This document shows, piece after piece, positions 5,225-5,270 of a stretch of DNA of 5,270 bases (position 1 is the first letter of the stretch; each line of letters opens with the position of its first letter). The stretch is taken from contig MVCQ01000179.1 of NCBI GenBank assembly GCA_002059205.1, positions 1-5,270 on the forward strand, in the 5' to 3' direction. This DNA is from Candidatus Latescibacteria bacterium 4484_107 (GTDB lineage Bacteria > Latescibacterota > 4484-107). The notes under the pieces are model-generated. The model was not told the origin of the DNA and ran no database searches. It was given only the letters and a program-made list of their open reading frames with translations. Made by a program: the position numbers and the translations under genes.

Positions 5225-5258
5225 CATGTTTGCGGAGCGTTTCTTTCCCGCAAGCATG
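5225..5258. repeat. Strong hairpin, 11-bp stem
   Basis: CATGTTTGCGG (5225-5235) pairs with CCGCAAGCATG (5248-5258) over 11 positions with one T-G wobble, leaving a 12-base loop. No T run adjoins it on either strand. With the neighbouring G run (5191-5198) and the 21-bp array it makes up the whole 171-bp spacer at the window's right edge, in which no gene is supportable. Confidence 0.6.
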
Positions 5259-5270
5259 CTCCAGCTTTTT

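Overview
The window looks like chromosomal DNA of a motile, diderm bacterium with moderate GC content (not counted, probably slightly above 50%). Every gene I can support lies on the minus strand. The FlgB and FlgC rod proteins, the REC-HDOD and REC-HD response regulators, the sigma-54-type promoter and the repeat-rich spacers fit a deep-branching environmental Gram-negative lineage. A planctomycete/PVC-like or Hydrogenedentota-like genome is possible, but that rests on general impression and I cannot fix the taxon.

Reading in the direction of transcription (high to low coordinates), the window opens with a repeat-rich spacer (5100-5270). It contains an 11-bp-stem hairpin, a run of eight G and three copies of a 21-bp tandem repeat. 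Next comes a two-component cluster. The first gene (5099 down to 4046) is a hybrid receiver-histidine kinase that is broken. Its receiver domain is intact, but the kinase part lies in two further frames, has lost its H-box region and has Asp for Asn in the N-box. It is followed by an intact REC-HDOD regulator (4002-2788), a REC-HD regulator whose HD catalytic residues are replaced (2791-1691, overlapping its neighbour by ATGA), and a doubtful 64-residue ORF (1694-1500, overlapping by GTGA).

The cluster is followed by a 300-bp non-coding boundary (1190-1499). It carries a clear intrinsic terminator (1266-1290). Directly after that is a near-consensus sigma-54 promoter (1249-1264, TGGCAT-N5-TTGCA) that reads into flgB (1177-764) and flgC (706-209). 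The two rod genes are separated by a 57-bp gap holding a perfect hairpin. No fliE follows flgC inside the window. The last 208 bases hold a 16-bp tandem duplication and two related short hairpins.

Functionally, the flg genes build the proximal rod of the flagellum and appear to be driven by RpoN. The regulators are probably phosphorelay outputs, with HDOD and degenerate HD domains serving as protein- or nucleotide-binding modules rather than DNA-binding ones. Their link to motility is inferred from position only. The most interesting points are the multiply damaged kinase next to intact response regulators, the exact sigma-54 promoter abutting a terminator, the catalytically dead HD domain, and the dense collection of different small repeats in every spacer.
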